Assembly (NCBI RefSeq): GCF_000302595.1
Contig: NZ_JH947127.1
Location: forward strand, 576,126 to 640,125
Direction of reading: 5' to 3'
Length of the DNA stretch: 64,000 nt
Source of the DNA: Pedobacter arcticus A12
GTDB lineage: Bacteria > Bacteroidota > Bacteroidia > Sphingobacteriales > Sphingobacteriaceae
Numbering within the stretch: the stretch's first letter is position 1; each line of letters begins with the position of its first letter. Under the pieces are notes generated by a model. The model was not told the origin of the DNA and ran no database searches. It saw only the letters and a list, made by a program, of their open reading frames with translations. Positions 20,034-28,970 of the stretch are shown here, one piece after another. Made by a program: the position numbers and the translations under genes.

Positions 20034-21434
20034 ATGAAAAAATTGAGCTTTATAAAAATAGTATTTCTTGCTTTCGGCATATTAACTTTGCAATCTTGTT
20101 TTGTGGCAAAAGATTATAAACGTCCGGATGTTAACGTTGCGGATAATTACAGAACAGACAAAATATCTAACGATACGTCAAGCATCGCCAATGTTTCTTG
20201 GCGTACACTTTTCACCGATCCCGTATTAGAAAAATACATTGATCAAGGTCTTCAAAACAATATCGATATACGAATTGCGATACAGCAGATTTTGGCTGCA
20301 GAAGCCTATATGAAGCAAGGCAAGGCGGGATATTTACCAAGTTTATCTGCAAATGCACAATATAGCTATCAAAAACCTGCAAAAAACAGTCAACTGGGTT
20401 CGGTTTATAATGGTTCAATCAATCAATTTGAACTGAGCGGAGGATTATCTTGGGAGGCTGATATTTGGGGCAAAATAAGAAGTAATGATTTGGCAACCCA
20501 AGCTTCTTATCTGCAAACTGTAGCTGCGCATAAAGCTGTAAAAACAAGGTTAATTGCTAATATCGCGTCTACTTATTTTAATCTGTTAGCTTTAGATGAG
20601 CAAATGGAGGTTACTAAAAACACCATTAGCACTCGTGAAAACGGTTTAGAAACTACAAAAGCTTTAAAAGAGGCTGGTGAAGTTACAGAAGTTGGCGTAC
20701 AACAAACAGATGCACAACTTTACACCGCAAAAGCAATTCTTTTAGACCTTAAAAAGCAAAGTCGGATTTTAGAAAACTCTTTCGCAATTTTATTGGGCGA
20801 AAATCCAAAAACATTTGTTCGAAGCGCTTTAAAAAATCAGGTAATAGATGTTGTATTAACCACTGGAGTACCCTCTCAATTATTGAGTAATCGCCCTGAT
20901 GTGATTGCGGCAGAATATAATTTGAGAAATGCGTTTCAATTAACTAACGTAGCTAAAAGCAATTTTTATCCTTCACTGGTTATTTCTGCAAACGGAGGTT
21001 TACAAAATTTACAGCTCGACCAGCTTTTTAACGCAAATTCTCTTTTTGCGAGTGCAGTAGCAGGTTTAACGCAACCCATATTCAACAAAAGAAAAATCAG
21101 AACGCAATATGAGGTATCTCTAATTTCGCAGGAGCAGGCAAGGCTTAACTTTACACAAACATTGTTAGTAGCGAGTAAAGAAGTTTCTGATGCGATGTAT
21201 GCCTATGAAATTGCAAGCGAGAAGATTGAGATTAAGCAGAAAGAATACAACGCTTATAATTTAGCTACGCAATATTCGGAAGAACTACTTAACAATGGCT
21301 TAGCAAATTATTTAGAAGTTTTAACAGCTAGAGAAAATGCCCTAAGCTCAAGTTTAGATATCGTAAATGCAAAAAACAGTAAGTTACAAGCTGTAGTAGA
21401 TTTGTACGAAGCTTTAGGCGGCGGCTGGAAATAA
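20034..21434 (+). CDS. RND efflux outer-membrane factor (OprM/TolC-like lipoprotein)
   Basis: 466 aa from ATG 20034, giving a lipoprotein signal MKKLSFIKIV..LQSC (Cys22). The longer open frame from 19929 overlaps the pump gene and has no signal. Two outer-membrane-efflux repeats are seen; SWEADIWGKIRSNDLA and SNRPDVIAAEYNLRNA are typical of the NodT/OprM family. It forms the trimeric channel that completes the pump. Third gene of the operon. Confidence 0.93.
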   Translation: MKKLSFIKIVFLAFGILTLQSCFVAKDYKRPDVNVADNYRTDKISNDTSSIANVSWRTLFTDPVLEKYIDQGLQNNIDIRIAIQQILAAEAYMKQGKAGYLPSLSANAQYSYQKPAKNSQLGSVYNGSINQFELSGGLSWEADIWGKIRSNDLATQASYLQTVAAHKAVKTRLIANIASTYFNLLALDEQMEVTKNTISTRENGLETTKALKEAGEVTEVGVQQTDAQLYTAKAILLDLKKQSRILENSFAILLGENPKTFVRSALKNQVIDVVLTTGVPSQLLSNRPDVIAAEYNLRNAFQLTNVAKSNFYPSLVISANGGLQNLQLDQLFNANSLFASAVAGLTQPIFNKRKIRTQYEVSLISQEQARLNFTQTLLVASKEVSDAMYAYEIASEKIEIKQKEYNAYNLATQYSEELLNNGLANYLEVLTARENALSSSLDIVNAKNSKLQAVVDLYEALGGGWK

Positions 21435-21472
21435 TCGATTTTATTGAGTCCACTAATTTCGTAAATTCAAAA

Positions 21473-22927
21473 ATGGATTGGATCGCCGTATTACAGCTGA
21501 TTTATTTTGTTTTCATGCTTTTTGTACTGCTTCGGGTTTTATACGATACCCGTAGCGGTTCTAAAACGTTGGCTTACGTTTTATTTATCGTATTTTTTCC
21601 AATCGTTGGCATCCTATTCTATTTTTCTTTCGGTGTAAACTACCGAAAGCGAAAAATGTACAGTAAAAAAATTATTGCCGACGAAAATATACGCCATCAA
21701 ATTCAACAAGGCGTCGGTAACTATACCAATAGCGTACTAAACTCTAATTTTTTTGATAATAAATACCGCAATCTGGCGCAATTTATTGGTAACAGCAACG
21801 ATAGTCCCTTAACTGCCAACAATACCGTTAAACTTTTGATCAATGGGGAACAAAAATTCCCAATAGTTTTACAAGCACTAGCGCAGGCAAAATATCATAT
21901 TCATTTAGAGTATTATATCTACGAAAATGATATTACAGGTAATTCAATTATTGAACTATTAATCGAAAAGGCTAAACAAGGCTTAGAGGTTCGTTTTTTA
22001 TATGATGATTTTGGAAGTCACCGTATCGATAAAGCGTTACTAAAAATAATGGCCGATGCGGGTGTAAAAACTGCACCTTTCTATAAAATTAGATGGTATT
22101 CTTTTGCTAGCCAACTGAATTATAGAAATCACCGTAAAATTATTGTAATTGATGGTGATACTTCATTTGTTGGAGGCATAAATATTAGCGACAAATACCG
22201 GAACGACTTAGAACCCAAAAATAAACTATTTTGGAGAGACAGTCACTTAATGCTGAAAGGTAACGCTTCGTTTTATTTGCAATACCTGTTTATGTGCGAT
22301 TGGAATTTTTGCAGTAAAGAAAAACTTAATTTCGGAGCTGACTATTTTCCACAAAACCCAACTGATCAAATTATTGAGGGAGAAATCGTTCAAATTGCAT
22401 CTTCCGGCCCCGACTCTAAATTACCTGTGATATTTTATTCGCTGATGGAAGCAATCGGTACAGCTAAAAACAGCATCTGCATCACCAGTCCGTATTTTAT
22501 TCCTGGCGAAAGCTTAATGGATGCTTTAATTATTGCTGCTACAAGTGGTGTTTCGGTTAAAATATTAGTACCAGGTATTTCTGATTCTAAAATGGCAAAT
22601 GCGGCTGCTCACTCCTATTATACCGAATTACTGCAACAAGGCGTAAGAATTTTCAAATACCAAAAAGGCTTTATACATGCCAAAACCATGACTGTTGATG
22701 ATGGACTGGCTATCGTAGGTTCTGCAAATATGGATTACCGCAGTTTTGATTTAAATTTCGAGGTCAATGCTGTGCTTTACAGAGAGAAAATAAACGGGCA
22801 AATGCGAGAAGCTTTTGATAATGATTTATTGGAAGCTGTAGAAATTAAAGCCGATGAATGGCTGAAAAGACCAAAATACGTACAACTTTGGGAGAAGTTT
22901 GTGAGGTTGTTATCTCCATTTTTGTAA
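21473..22927 (+). CDS. cls: Cardiolipin synthase (phospholipase D family)
   Basis: 484 aa. Two N-terminal membrane helices (~5-25 and ~34-55) precede two PLD domains. The HKD motifs are complete: His220-Lys222-Asp227 (HRKIIVIDG) and His402-Lys404-Asp409 (HAKTMTVDDG), each followed by the usual GG/GS-N pattern. It condenses phosphatidylglycerol into cardiolipin at the inner membrane. It stands alone, 38 bases after the efflux operon. Confidence 0.93.
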   Translation: MDWIAVLQLIYFVFMLFVLLRVLYDTRSGSKTLAYVLFIVFFPIVGILFYFSFGVNYRKRKMYSKKIIADENIRHQIQQGVGNYTNSVLNSNFFDNKYRNLAQFIGNSNDSPLTANNTVKLLINGEQKFPIVLQALAQAKYHIHLEYYIYENDITGNSIIELLIEKAKQGLEVRFLYDDFGSHRIDKALLKIMADAGVKTAPFYKIRWYSFASQLNYRNHRKIIVIDGDTSFVGGINISDKYRNDLEPKNKLFWRDSHLMLKGNASFYLQYLFMCDWNFCSKEKLNFGADYFPQNPTDQIIEGEIVQIASSGPDSKLPVIFYSLMEAIGTAKNSICITSPYFIPGESLMDALIIAATSGVSVKILVPGISDSKMANAAAHSYYTELLQQGVRIFKYQKGFIHAKTMTVDDGLAIVGSANMDYRSFDLNFEVNAVLYREKINGQMREAFDNDLLEAVEIKADEWLKRPKYVQLWEKFVRLLSPFL

Positions 22928-23041
22928 TGATTTTCATTTACTTATCATTAGATAGCACACATGACCATTACGATCGCCTGAAGATTGACTAACCATAAAT
23001 CTTATTTAGATAATCCCTTCCAATTTCCGTAAATTCGCAAC

Positions 23042-24187
23042 ATGGCAGGTATTTACATTCACATTCCTTTTTGCAAACAAGCTTGTCATTACTGCGATTT
23101 CCATTTTAGCACTTCTTTAAAATATAAAGAGGAGATGCTGGAAAGTATCCATAAGGAAATCAAACTCCAAAAGCCCTATCTCGAGAATCATAAAATAGAA
23201 ACTATTTACTTTGGTGGAGGCACTCCTTCCCTATTGTCTGCAGATGAAATATCTAATTTGGTTGAAAGCATTCAATCTAATTATGAAGTAGTTGCCAATC
23301 CAGAAATCACTTTAGAAGCAAACCCAGATGATTTAGGCGTAGAAAAACTGAAAGATGTAAGAAATACCGCAGTAAACAGATTAAGCATTGGTGTACAATC
23401 TTTTTTTGATGAGGATTTACGATGGATGAACAGGGCACATGTGGCAAAAGAAGCTGAATCTGCGATTAAAAGAGCACAAGATTTTGGATTAGAAAACATT
23501 ACGATTGATTTAATTTACGGTTACCCCCTACTAACGGATGAAAAATGGAAAACCAATATCCAAAATGCCATAAACTTTGGAATTCCGCATATCTCAAGTT
23601 ACAGCATGACGGTTGAACCGAAAACTGCCTTGGCAAGCTTTATTAATAAAGGCAAGCAAAAGGCTATGGATGATGCTCAAAGTGCTCATCAGTTCCAATA
23701 TTTAATGGACGAGCTTACTACTAACGGATTTGAGCACTACGAGATTTCAAATTTCGCCAAACCCGAGCAATATTCTAAACATAACACCAATTACTGGCGA
23801 GGAGTGCATTATTTAGGTATTGGTCCATCAGCACATTCTTTTAATGGAAAAAGCAGACAGTGGAACGTTGCTAATAATTCAAAATATTTAGGTGCTTTAG
23901 AGAAAAACGAGATTCCTTTTGAAGTGGAGACCTTGACTTTGGAGAACCGCTATAACGAATATTTAATGACCAGTTTGCGTACGCAATGGGGTGTAGATTT
24001 AGCTAAAATTGAAAACGATTACGGATCGGAACAAATGAGCAGTTTATTGGCTTTGGCCGAGGAATACTTAGATAAAAACTGGCTGAATTCAGTTGAAAAC
24101 AAACTTGTTTTAACCCGAGAAGGAAAATTATATGCAGATTTAATCGCGTCTGAATTATTTATAACAGAACATGAATTTCAAAAATAA
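23042..24187 (+). CDS. hemW: HemW-like radical SAM protein
   Basis: 381 aa. The radical-SAM cluster cysteines are Cys11, Cys15 and Cys18 (FCKQACHYCDF). YFGGGTPSLLS, NRLSIGVQSF, TIDLIYGYP and HYEISNFAKP are HemW/HemN-family blocks, and the N-terminal extension of true HemN is missing. HemW is regarded as a haem chaperone rather than a coproporphyrinogen oxidase. Its last 17 bases overlap the start of the following SDR gene, so the two are translationally linked. Confidence 0.92.
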   Translation: MAGIYIHIPFCKQACHYCDFHFSTSLKYKEEMLESIHKEIKLQKPYLENHKIETIYFGGGTPSLLSADEISNLVESIQSNYEVVANPEITLEANPDDLGVEKLKDVRNTAVNRLSIGVQSFFDEDLRWMNRAHVAKEAESAIKRAQDFGLENITIDLIYGYPLLTDEKWKTNIQNAINFGIPHISSYSMTVEPKTALASFINKGKQKAMDDAQSAHQFQYLMDELTTNGFEHYEISNFAKPEQYSKHNTNYWRGVHYLGIGPSAHSFNGKSRQWNVANNSKYLGALEKNEIPFEVETLTLENRYNEYLMTSLRTQWGVDLAKIENDYGSEQMSSLLALAEEYLDKNWLNSVENKLVLTREGKLYADLIASELFITEHEFQK

Positions 24188-24965
24188 AATTGTATGGATT
24201 ACCGGCGCTTCATCTGGTATCGGAGAGGCTTTGGTATATTTATTAAACAATGAGGGCGCTAAGCTGATTATTTCTTCCCGCAGGTCGGGAGCATTATACG
24301 AAGTAAAGCAAAAGTGCAAGAAAAACCCTTTGGACGTTCATGTTTTACCTTTGGATTTAGAGCAAACAGAAACCCTTGCTAGCAAAGCAGAGAATGCATG
24401 GAAAATCTATGGCACAATTGATATTTTAATCAACGCAGGCGGAATTAGCCAGCGGGGAACGGTTTTAGAAACCACACCCGAAGTGGAGCAGAAAATCATG
24501 AACATCAATTATTGGGGAACAGTAAATTTAACCAAATTGATTTTACCCAAAATGTTGGAGCGAGAAACAGGCAATCTGGTAGTTTTAAGCTCGGTAGTGG
24601 GTAAATTTGGCACTGCATTTCGTAGTACTTACTCCGCTTCTAAACATGCTTTGCAGGGCTATTTTGATAGTTTACGTTGCGAGGTTTATGATAAAGGAAT
24701 TTCCGTAAATATCATTTGTCCTGGTTTTATTAAAACCAATGTCACAATAAACTCGGTAACCGCAACTGGAGAAAAGTACAACCAAATGGACGAGAACCAA
24801 GAAAACGGAATGAGCGTCATGGACTGTGCCCAAAAGATTTTAGAAGCTATTGATCAAAATAAAGAGGAAGTTTTAATTGGTGGCAAAGAAACCTATGGCG
24901 TGTTGATTAAACGGTTTTTTCCTAAGTATTTTTCTAAAATGATTAGGAAACGGAAGGTGGTTTAG
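24171..24965 (+). CDS. Short-chain dehydrogenase/reductase (DHRS7-like)
   Basis: 264 aa. TGASSGIGEAL at ~11-21 binds the cofactor; NAGG and the catalytic YSASK (Tyr154, Lys158) are present. GYFDSLRCEVYDKGISVNIICPGFIKTN places it in the group of SDRs often annotated as DHRS7-like. Substrate unknown. The start lies inside the 3' end of hemW (17-base overlap). Confidence 0.86.
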   Translation: MNFKNKIVWITGASSGIGEALVYLLNNEGAKLIISSRRSGALYEVKQKCKKNPLDVHVLPLDLEQTETLASKAENAWKIYGTIDILINAGGISQRGTVLETTPEVEQKIMNINYWGTVNLTKLILPKMLERETGNLVVLSSVVGKFGTAFRSTYSASKHALQGYFDSLRCEVYDKGISVNIICPGFIKTNVTINSVTATGEKYNQMDENQENGMSVMDCAQKILEAIDQNKEEVLIGGKETYGVLIKRFFPKYFSKMIRKRKVV

Positions 24966-25019
24966 GTGGTTTAGTTTGTTAGGTGGTTGGTTTTGTTAGA
25001 TGGTTAGGTTGTTAGGCTT
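24961..25019. repeat. Degenerate tandem TTAGGTGGTT-type repeat
   Basis: About five imperfect copies of a decamer close to TTAGGTGGTT follow directly on the SDR stop. They are low-complexity and have no coding potential. Slippage of such repeats is common in AT-rich genomes. Confidence 0.6.
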
Positions 25020-25109
25020 TGTAAAGTTTTTTTTTATTGGTTCATCAGGCTTGATTAATAGATTTATGAACCGAATTTGCAGAGGTGATTTCAACTTCGC
25101 AAATCAAAT

Positions 25110-26075
25110 TTACTCAACATTACCGTTAGAAGATCGCTCCCTCTCCTTCGGAAAGGGCTGGGGTGAGGCTTTCTTAAAAAAATTCGCTTCAATAAAAATC
25201 TGTTTAATCATCGGGATTTCTGTCTTGATTTTATTTTCTAAACGTTTAATCACTTCTGCCACTTCTGTTCCGTGTAGATGCTTTTTAAATTGGATATCCA
25301 AAGCCAATAAAACTTCATCCGGACCTAACTGCATGGTTAAAGGCGGGCGAAGCGTCTCGACGTCGTCATCTGCATTAACGAGTTGCTTTATCAGTTCAAC
25401 CTGAGTTTTATTAGCACTCTCCCCTATCAACAAATTCCGACTTTCTATCACCAGCTTCACAGCAACAAAAGCTAATAAAACACCAATCAGAATGGATGCA
25501 AAACCATCAATTCTTGCGTCATTAAAATAGTGACTAAGAAACACGCCTGCTCCAGCCAATACAAGTCCGGCTAAAGCTGCTCCATCTTCATATATAACCA
25601 CAAAAAGTGATGGATCTTTACTTTCTCTCAGCTTTCGGAAGAAATCTCCTTTACCTTCCGTTTTTAAAAAACCCTTAATTGCGATTAAAAAAGATGCACC
25701 TTCAAATACTATTGCAATTGCTAAAACAACATAATTCCAAAACGGACTACTTAACGTTTCGGGGTTATTGATATGAAGAATCCCTTCATAAACAGACATT
25801 CCTCCGCCTAATCCAAAAATCAAAACCGCAACAATCAGCGACCAAAAGTAAAGCTCCTGTCCGTGTCCAAATGGATGGTTTTCATCGGCAGGCTTCTGAC
25901 TTCTTTTGATGCCCACCAACAGTAAAATCTGATTCCCAGAATCAACAGTGCTATGGATACCTTCCGAAAGCATTGAGGAACTTCCGGTAAATGCTGCTGC
26001 GAAAAATTTGATGATAGCAATACCAATGTTTGCTGCTAAAGCCGCATAGATGGAAATTTTGGAGTTTGACGTCAT
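25110..26075 (-). CDS. Cation diffusion facilitator transporter
   Basis: 321 aa inner-membrane metal/proton antiporter. The N-terminus (KISIYAALAANIGIAIIKF) and the metal-site motif EGIHSTVDSGNQ (HxxxD) are typical, and about six helices precede a cytoplasmic domain (LVNADDDVETLRPPLTMQLGPDEVLLALDI). The last ~18 residues (KKASPQPFPKERERSSNGNVE) are encoded by a dispersed repeat and look unrelated to the family. An IS3 element ends within a few bases of the start codon, so the native upstream region is gone. Metal not predictable. Confidence 0.88.
   Translation of the reverse strand: MTSNSKISIYAALAANIGIAIIKFFAAAFTGSSSMLSEGIHSTVDSGNQILLLVGIKRSQKPADENHPFGHGQELYFWSLIVAVLIFGLGGGMSVYEGILHINNPETLSSPFWNYVVLAIAIVFEGASFLIAIKGFLKTEGKGDFFRKLRESKDPSLFVVIYEDGAALAGLVLAGAGVFLSHYFNDARIDGFASILIGVLLAFVAVKLVIESRNLLIGESANKTQVELIKQLVNADDDVETLRPPLTMQLGPDEVLLALDIQFKKHLHGTEVAEVIKRLENKIKTEIPMIKQIFIEANFFKKASPQPFPKERERSSNGNVE
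25133..25172. repeat. Dispersed CCTCTCCTTCGG..GAGG-type repeat inside the CDF 3' end
   Basis: A G/C-rich segment (CTCCCTCTCCTTCGGAAAGG, then GCTGGGGTGAGGC) stands out from the AT-rich surroundings. It resembles an intergenic repeat scattered in many Bacteroidota genomes. It forms the last codons of the CDF gene on the other strand. Confidence 0.55.
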
Positions 26076-26173
26076 AAACCTGTGTAAGCTTCCCGAAATT
26101 CAGACCAATTAAAAGTAGAATTCTAGCCCGAGCTTAGCGAGGCTATTTTAATAACTTTAAATTTAATTGGGAT

Positions 26174-26440
26174 ATGAAAAGGATCAAATTTACGGAGACA
26201 CAGATTGTCAAGGCAATCAAAGAACATGAGAGTGGCAGAAATGCACATGATCTCTGTCGGGAACTTGGTATCAGCACCGCATCGTTTTACAAGTGGCGAC
26301 AGCGTTACGGAGGAATGGAGGTGAAAGAGCTTTCCAGATTGAAGGCGCTGGAAGAAGAGAATGCAAGACTGAAAAATATGTACGCCAACCTCAGTCTGGT
26401 ACACGAAGTGTTTAAGGAGGCGGTAGAAAAAAAGCTTTAA
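26174..26440 (+). CDS. IS3-family transposase OrfA
   Basis: 88 aa DNA-binding subunit. A helix-turn-helix (AHDLCRELGISTASFYKWRQRYGG, split as ~24-47) is followed by a leucine-zipper-like helix (LKALEEENARLKNMYANL). The 3' end carries the slippery heptamer A AAA AAG at 26428-26434, where -1 frameshifting would give the OrfAB transposase, as known for IS3 elements. Confidence 0.9.
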   Translation: MKRIKFTETQIVKAIKEHESGRNAHDLCRELGISTASFYKWRQRYGGMEVKELSRLKALEEENARLKNMYANLSLVHEVFKEAVEKKL

Positions 26441-27248
26441 CGCCTGCCGATAAAGAGATGTTGGTGGAAGAGATGGTAAAGAAAGTGAGCCATCGTCAGG
26501 CGTGTAAATGTGTTGGACTGAATAGAAGTAGCTGTTTCTACGAGTTAAAGAGAAAGGATGACGGAGAGAGATAATCCACGAGCTTATTCTGCTTACCCAG
26601 AAGCATGTTTCCATCGGATTTTGGCAATGTTACCATCGATTACGGCGAAGGGGATTTAAATGGAACCATAAGAAAGTTTACAGGATATATACAGCAATGA
26701 AACTCAATATTCGTCGTAGAGCTAAGAAAAGACTACCTGCAAGAGTGAAAAAACCCTTAACGGTACCCGATGGAATCAATCAGGTATGGTCTATAGATTT
26801 TATGAGCGACAGCCTTTGGGACGGAAGGAAGTTCAGGTTATTGAATGTTGTTGACGATTATAACCGTGAGATGCTTGCCATGGAGGCTGACACCTCTCTT
26901 CCAGCGTCAAGAGTAACCAGAACACTTGATATGCTCAGAGAGTGTAGAGGACTGCCTCTGAAAATAAGGATGGACAACGGACCCGAGTTTATCTCGCATA
27001 AACTGGATGAATGGGCAAAGGAACATGGCGTAGAACTGCTTTTTATTCAACCCGGAGAGCCTACACAGAATGCTTATATCGAAAGATGTAATGGGAGCAT
27101 CCGCAGAGAATTGTTGAATGCTTACATTTTTAACTCACTAAGTGAGGTAAGAGAAAAAACAGAAGAATGGATGACAGACTATAATTATCACCGCCCACAT
27201 CAGGCACTCAACTTTAGATCACCTGCGGATTTGTTGCAGGAATGTTGA
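26428..27248 (+). pseudogene. IS3-family transposase OrfB, frameshifted
   Basis: The -1 frame after the heptamer reads ALTPADKEMLVEEM...KRKDDGER and stops at 26572-26574. The matching continuation ([19 protein letters not shown]...) is in another frame, so one base is missing near the GAGAGAGA run at 26563-26571. Downstream the rve catalytic core is intact: [14 protein letters not shown] and [11 protein letters not shown] supply the D-D-E residues, with [10 protein letters not shown] at the end. As read, no full OrfB can be made. Confidence 0.85.
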
Positions 27249-27397
27249 TTGGAAATTCTACTTTTGAGTGGTCTGAAAAACGGGGAAGCTTACAGGTTGA
27301 TAGAATCTTTCAGGTAATATCCCAGAATTGGCCAAATCCAAAAGGTAGTTATTGCGATAATTTTTAATTTTATTATCAAATAGTAGATTCTTAGCTA

Positions 27398-27429
27398 TTA
27401 GCTCTCATAGTAAAACTACGAGAGCTAAT
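27398..27429. other. Long hairpin downstream of the integrase
   Basis: ATTAGCTCTC and GAGAGCTAAT form a perfect 10-bp stem, extended by TAG/CTA around TAAAA. It lies just past the integrase stop on the minus strand. There is no T-run on that strand, so it may be a weak terminator or a recombination-related structure. Confidence 0.5.
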
Positions 27430-27436
27430 TTTAAAA

Positions 27437-28564
27437 TTATAATTCAGGCAACGCATCCATCAATTGATCTGTGTTGATCTCTCCGAGACCTCGCAGATAA
27501 TTAACCGTAACAATCATATTGGAGTGTTGTAACAATTGTTGGAGCACATGAATATCTTTGGTTTTACGATACACGTTTACCGCTGAGGTGTGCCTAAACG
27601 AATATATTGTGTGACCCTTCTCTAAAAGATCCAATTCCAACATTCGCTTTTTAGCTCTTGCCCATTGGGTGTTTATATAGCTTTCATTATAAGGGAAAGT
27701 TTTTTCACTTAAAAGATTAGTCTCAGGGTTTATTATTCCTTCTAAACGTCTTTTTAAAACTTCCTGTGCGAAACCTGGGACGATAGAGGTTCTTACCCTC
27801 CTACTTTTGTTTTCCGAAGCTGACAATATGATTTTAGTTATCTCATCGTTCACATGCTTCTTTTTTAAAAGCCTAATCTCTTGATGTGGTCTTAAAAAAC
27901 ATCCATAAGTTAAAATACAACAGAAATGCAAATTGGGATAATCTTTTTCTAAAAATGCTAAAACTGCTTTGAGTTGTTCCTTATCATAAACCTGATGAAG
28001 TTTAGGAATTCTTTTCATAGGTCGAGTTTCTTTCACAGGGTTTTCAACAAGCAATTTTTTACGTACAAGCTCCGAAAAAAACACATTCGTTGTTTTTCGT
28101 TTACTCATATAATAAGTGCCAGAACTTTTATATTGATTTAGAAAACTCTCAATATCTATTTCTCTGATTTTACTTATATCAGTATTAATCAAATTTTCAC
28201 CAAGATAATCTAAGATTGAATTACAGACTTGATTTAAATCTCTTTTATAAACAATGCTAAGATTAGAATCTAATTTTTCCCTAAGAATTTCAGTAATAGC
28301 TTTCTTAAAAGTAGGATGCTTTTTTTCTCTCTCTAAAGTTAGTTCTTCGGGTAACCAACCGCGTTCAACAGCCTTTGTAAACTCGAATGCCAATTGATTA
28401 AAACACTTTAACCTTTCCTTGTAACTTTTATAAAGATTAGGATTAAGGTCAACATTGATTTTGCTTCCATTATATTCTCTATAGCGTTTTCTATCTATAT
28501 AGAAAGTAACATATCCTCTTTTTGAAAGGTCTTCGGATAAAACGACCTTAGCTTGACTAAACAT
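27437..28564 (-). CDS. Tyrosine-type site-specific recombinase (integrase)
   Basis: 375 aa. An N-terminal arm-binding part and a SAM-like core-binding domain (~75-170) precede the catalytic domain. Catalytic residues are Arg225 (CFLRPHQEI), Arg324-His325 (SFRHTSA; the usual preceding His is Tyr321), His347 (LLQHSN) and the nucleophile Tyr356 (VNYLRG). Its start is about 90 bases from a displaced tRNA-Phe 3' half, the expected position for an integrase beside its attachment site. Most likely the relic of an integrative element. Confidence 0.9.
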   Translation of the reverse strand: MFSQAKVVLSEDLSKRGYVTFYIDRKRYREYNGSKINVDLNPNLYKSYKERLKCFNQLAFEFTKAVERGWLPEELTLEREKKHPTFKKAITEILREKLDSNLSIVYKRDLNQVCNSILDYLGENLINTDISKIREIDIESFLNQYKSSGTYYMSKRKTTNVFFSELVRKKLLVENPVKETRPMKRIPKLHQVYDKEQLKAVLAFLEKDYPNLHFCCILTYGCFLRPHQEIRLLKKKHVNDEITKIILSASENKSRRVRTSIVPGFAQEVLKRRLEGIINPETNLLSEKTFPYNESYINTQWARAKKRMLELDLLEKGHTIYSFRHTSAVNVYRKTKDIHVLQQLLQHSNMIVTVNYLRGLGEINTDQLMDALPEL

Positions 28565-28650
28565 TGTTTTGGCGCATTTCTTGACTCGCCAAGTTTAGAA
28601 AACACCTGTAGAAATACTGCAAGTGCATTTTGAATCGTTTTTTATCACTT

Positions 28651-28692
28651 CTGAAAATCCTTGTGTCGCTGGTTCGATCCCAGCAGGCACCA
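28651..28692 (+). other. Attachment-site scar: 3' half of a tRNA-Phe gene
   Basis: The sequence begins at the anticodon loop CTGAAAA (anticodon GAA), followed by the 3' anticodon stem TCCTT, the variable loop, a perfect T arm (GCTGG TTCGATC CCAGC) and the acceptor strand AGGCACC plus A. The preceding bases do not pair with the stem and no D arm exists, so this is not a gene. Tyrosine recombinases commonly cross over in tRNA anticodon loops. A complete tRNA-Phe was not found in this window. Confidence 0.82.
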
Positions 28693-28704
28693 CACCCAAA
28701 ACAG

Positions 28705-28737
28705 AAAGCTTCACAGAAATGTGAGGCTTTTTTTATG
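28705..28737 (+). terminator. tRNA terminator behind the tRNA-Phe fragment
   Basis: AGCTTCACA and TGTGAGGCT pair around GAAA and are followed by seven T. The hairpin is almost identical to the one behind tRNA-Asn at 61137-61168, which suggests it belonged to the original tRNA-Phe locus. Confidence 0.75.
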
Positions 28738-28970
28738 CGTTTAAATGGGGTTTAAGGTTGTTTTCAGCCACTTACTCCTACAACGTCCGAATCAAGCGTG
28801 AAAGTTGGGGAGGATTAATATTTGATTAATTTTGTAGAAAAGCAATATTTTGGATTCTACATTACTATCATTAATACTTCCTGAAAGGCTTAGCGAGGAC
28901 TTTGAACTCAACAAAGTAGAAACTTAAAAGCAAATATTTTACAAAATAAAAAAGCCAAGAAGGGTTTGCG

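Larger units (their letters stand above)
26083..27294 (+). mobile_element. IS3-family insertion sequence (IS407-like group), probably inactive
   Basis: About 1.2 kb bounded by imperfect inverted repeats: TGTAAGCTTCCC at the left (26083) matches TGTAAGCTTCCCC on the other strand at the right (27294), and TCAGACCA with AAAAGTAGAATT continues on both sides. AACCTG just outside is also inverted. It carries orfA and a frameshifted orfB. I see no 3-4 bp direct duplication in the flanks, which hints at a rearrangement. The exact ends are uncertain by a few bases. Confidence 0.85.

Noticed and set aside
25000-25404. ORF on the plus strand across the CDF 3' end
   Set aside because: It is antisense to a clear CDF gene and contains low-complexity and repeat DNA.
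28651-28692. Complete tRNA gene
   Set aside because: Only the 3' half of tRNA-Phe is there; the 5' bases do not form acceptor, D or anticodon stems.
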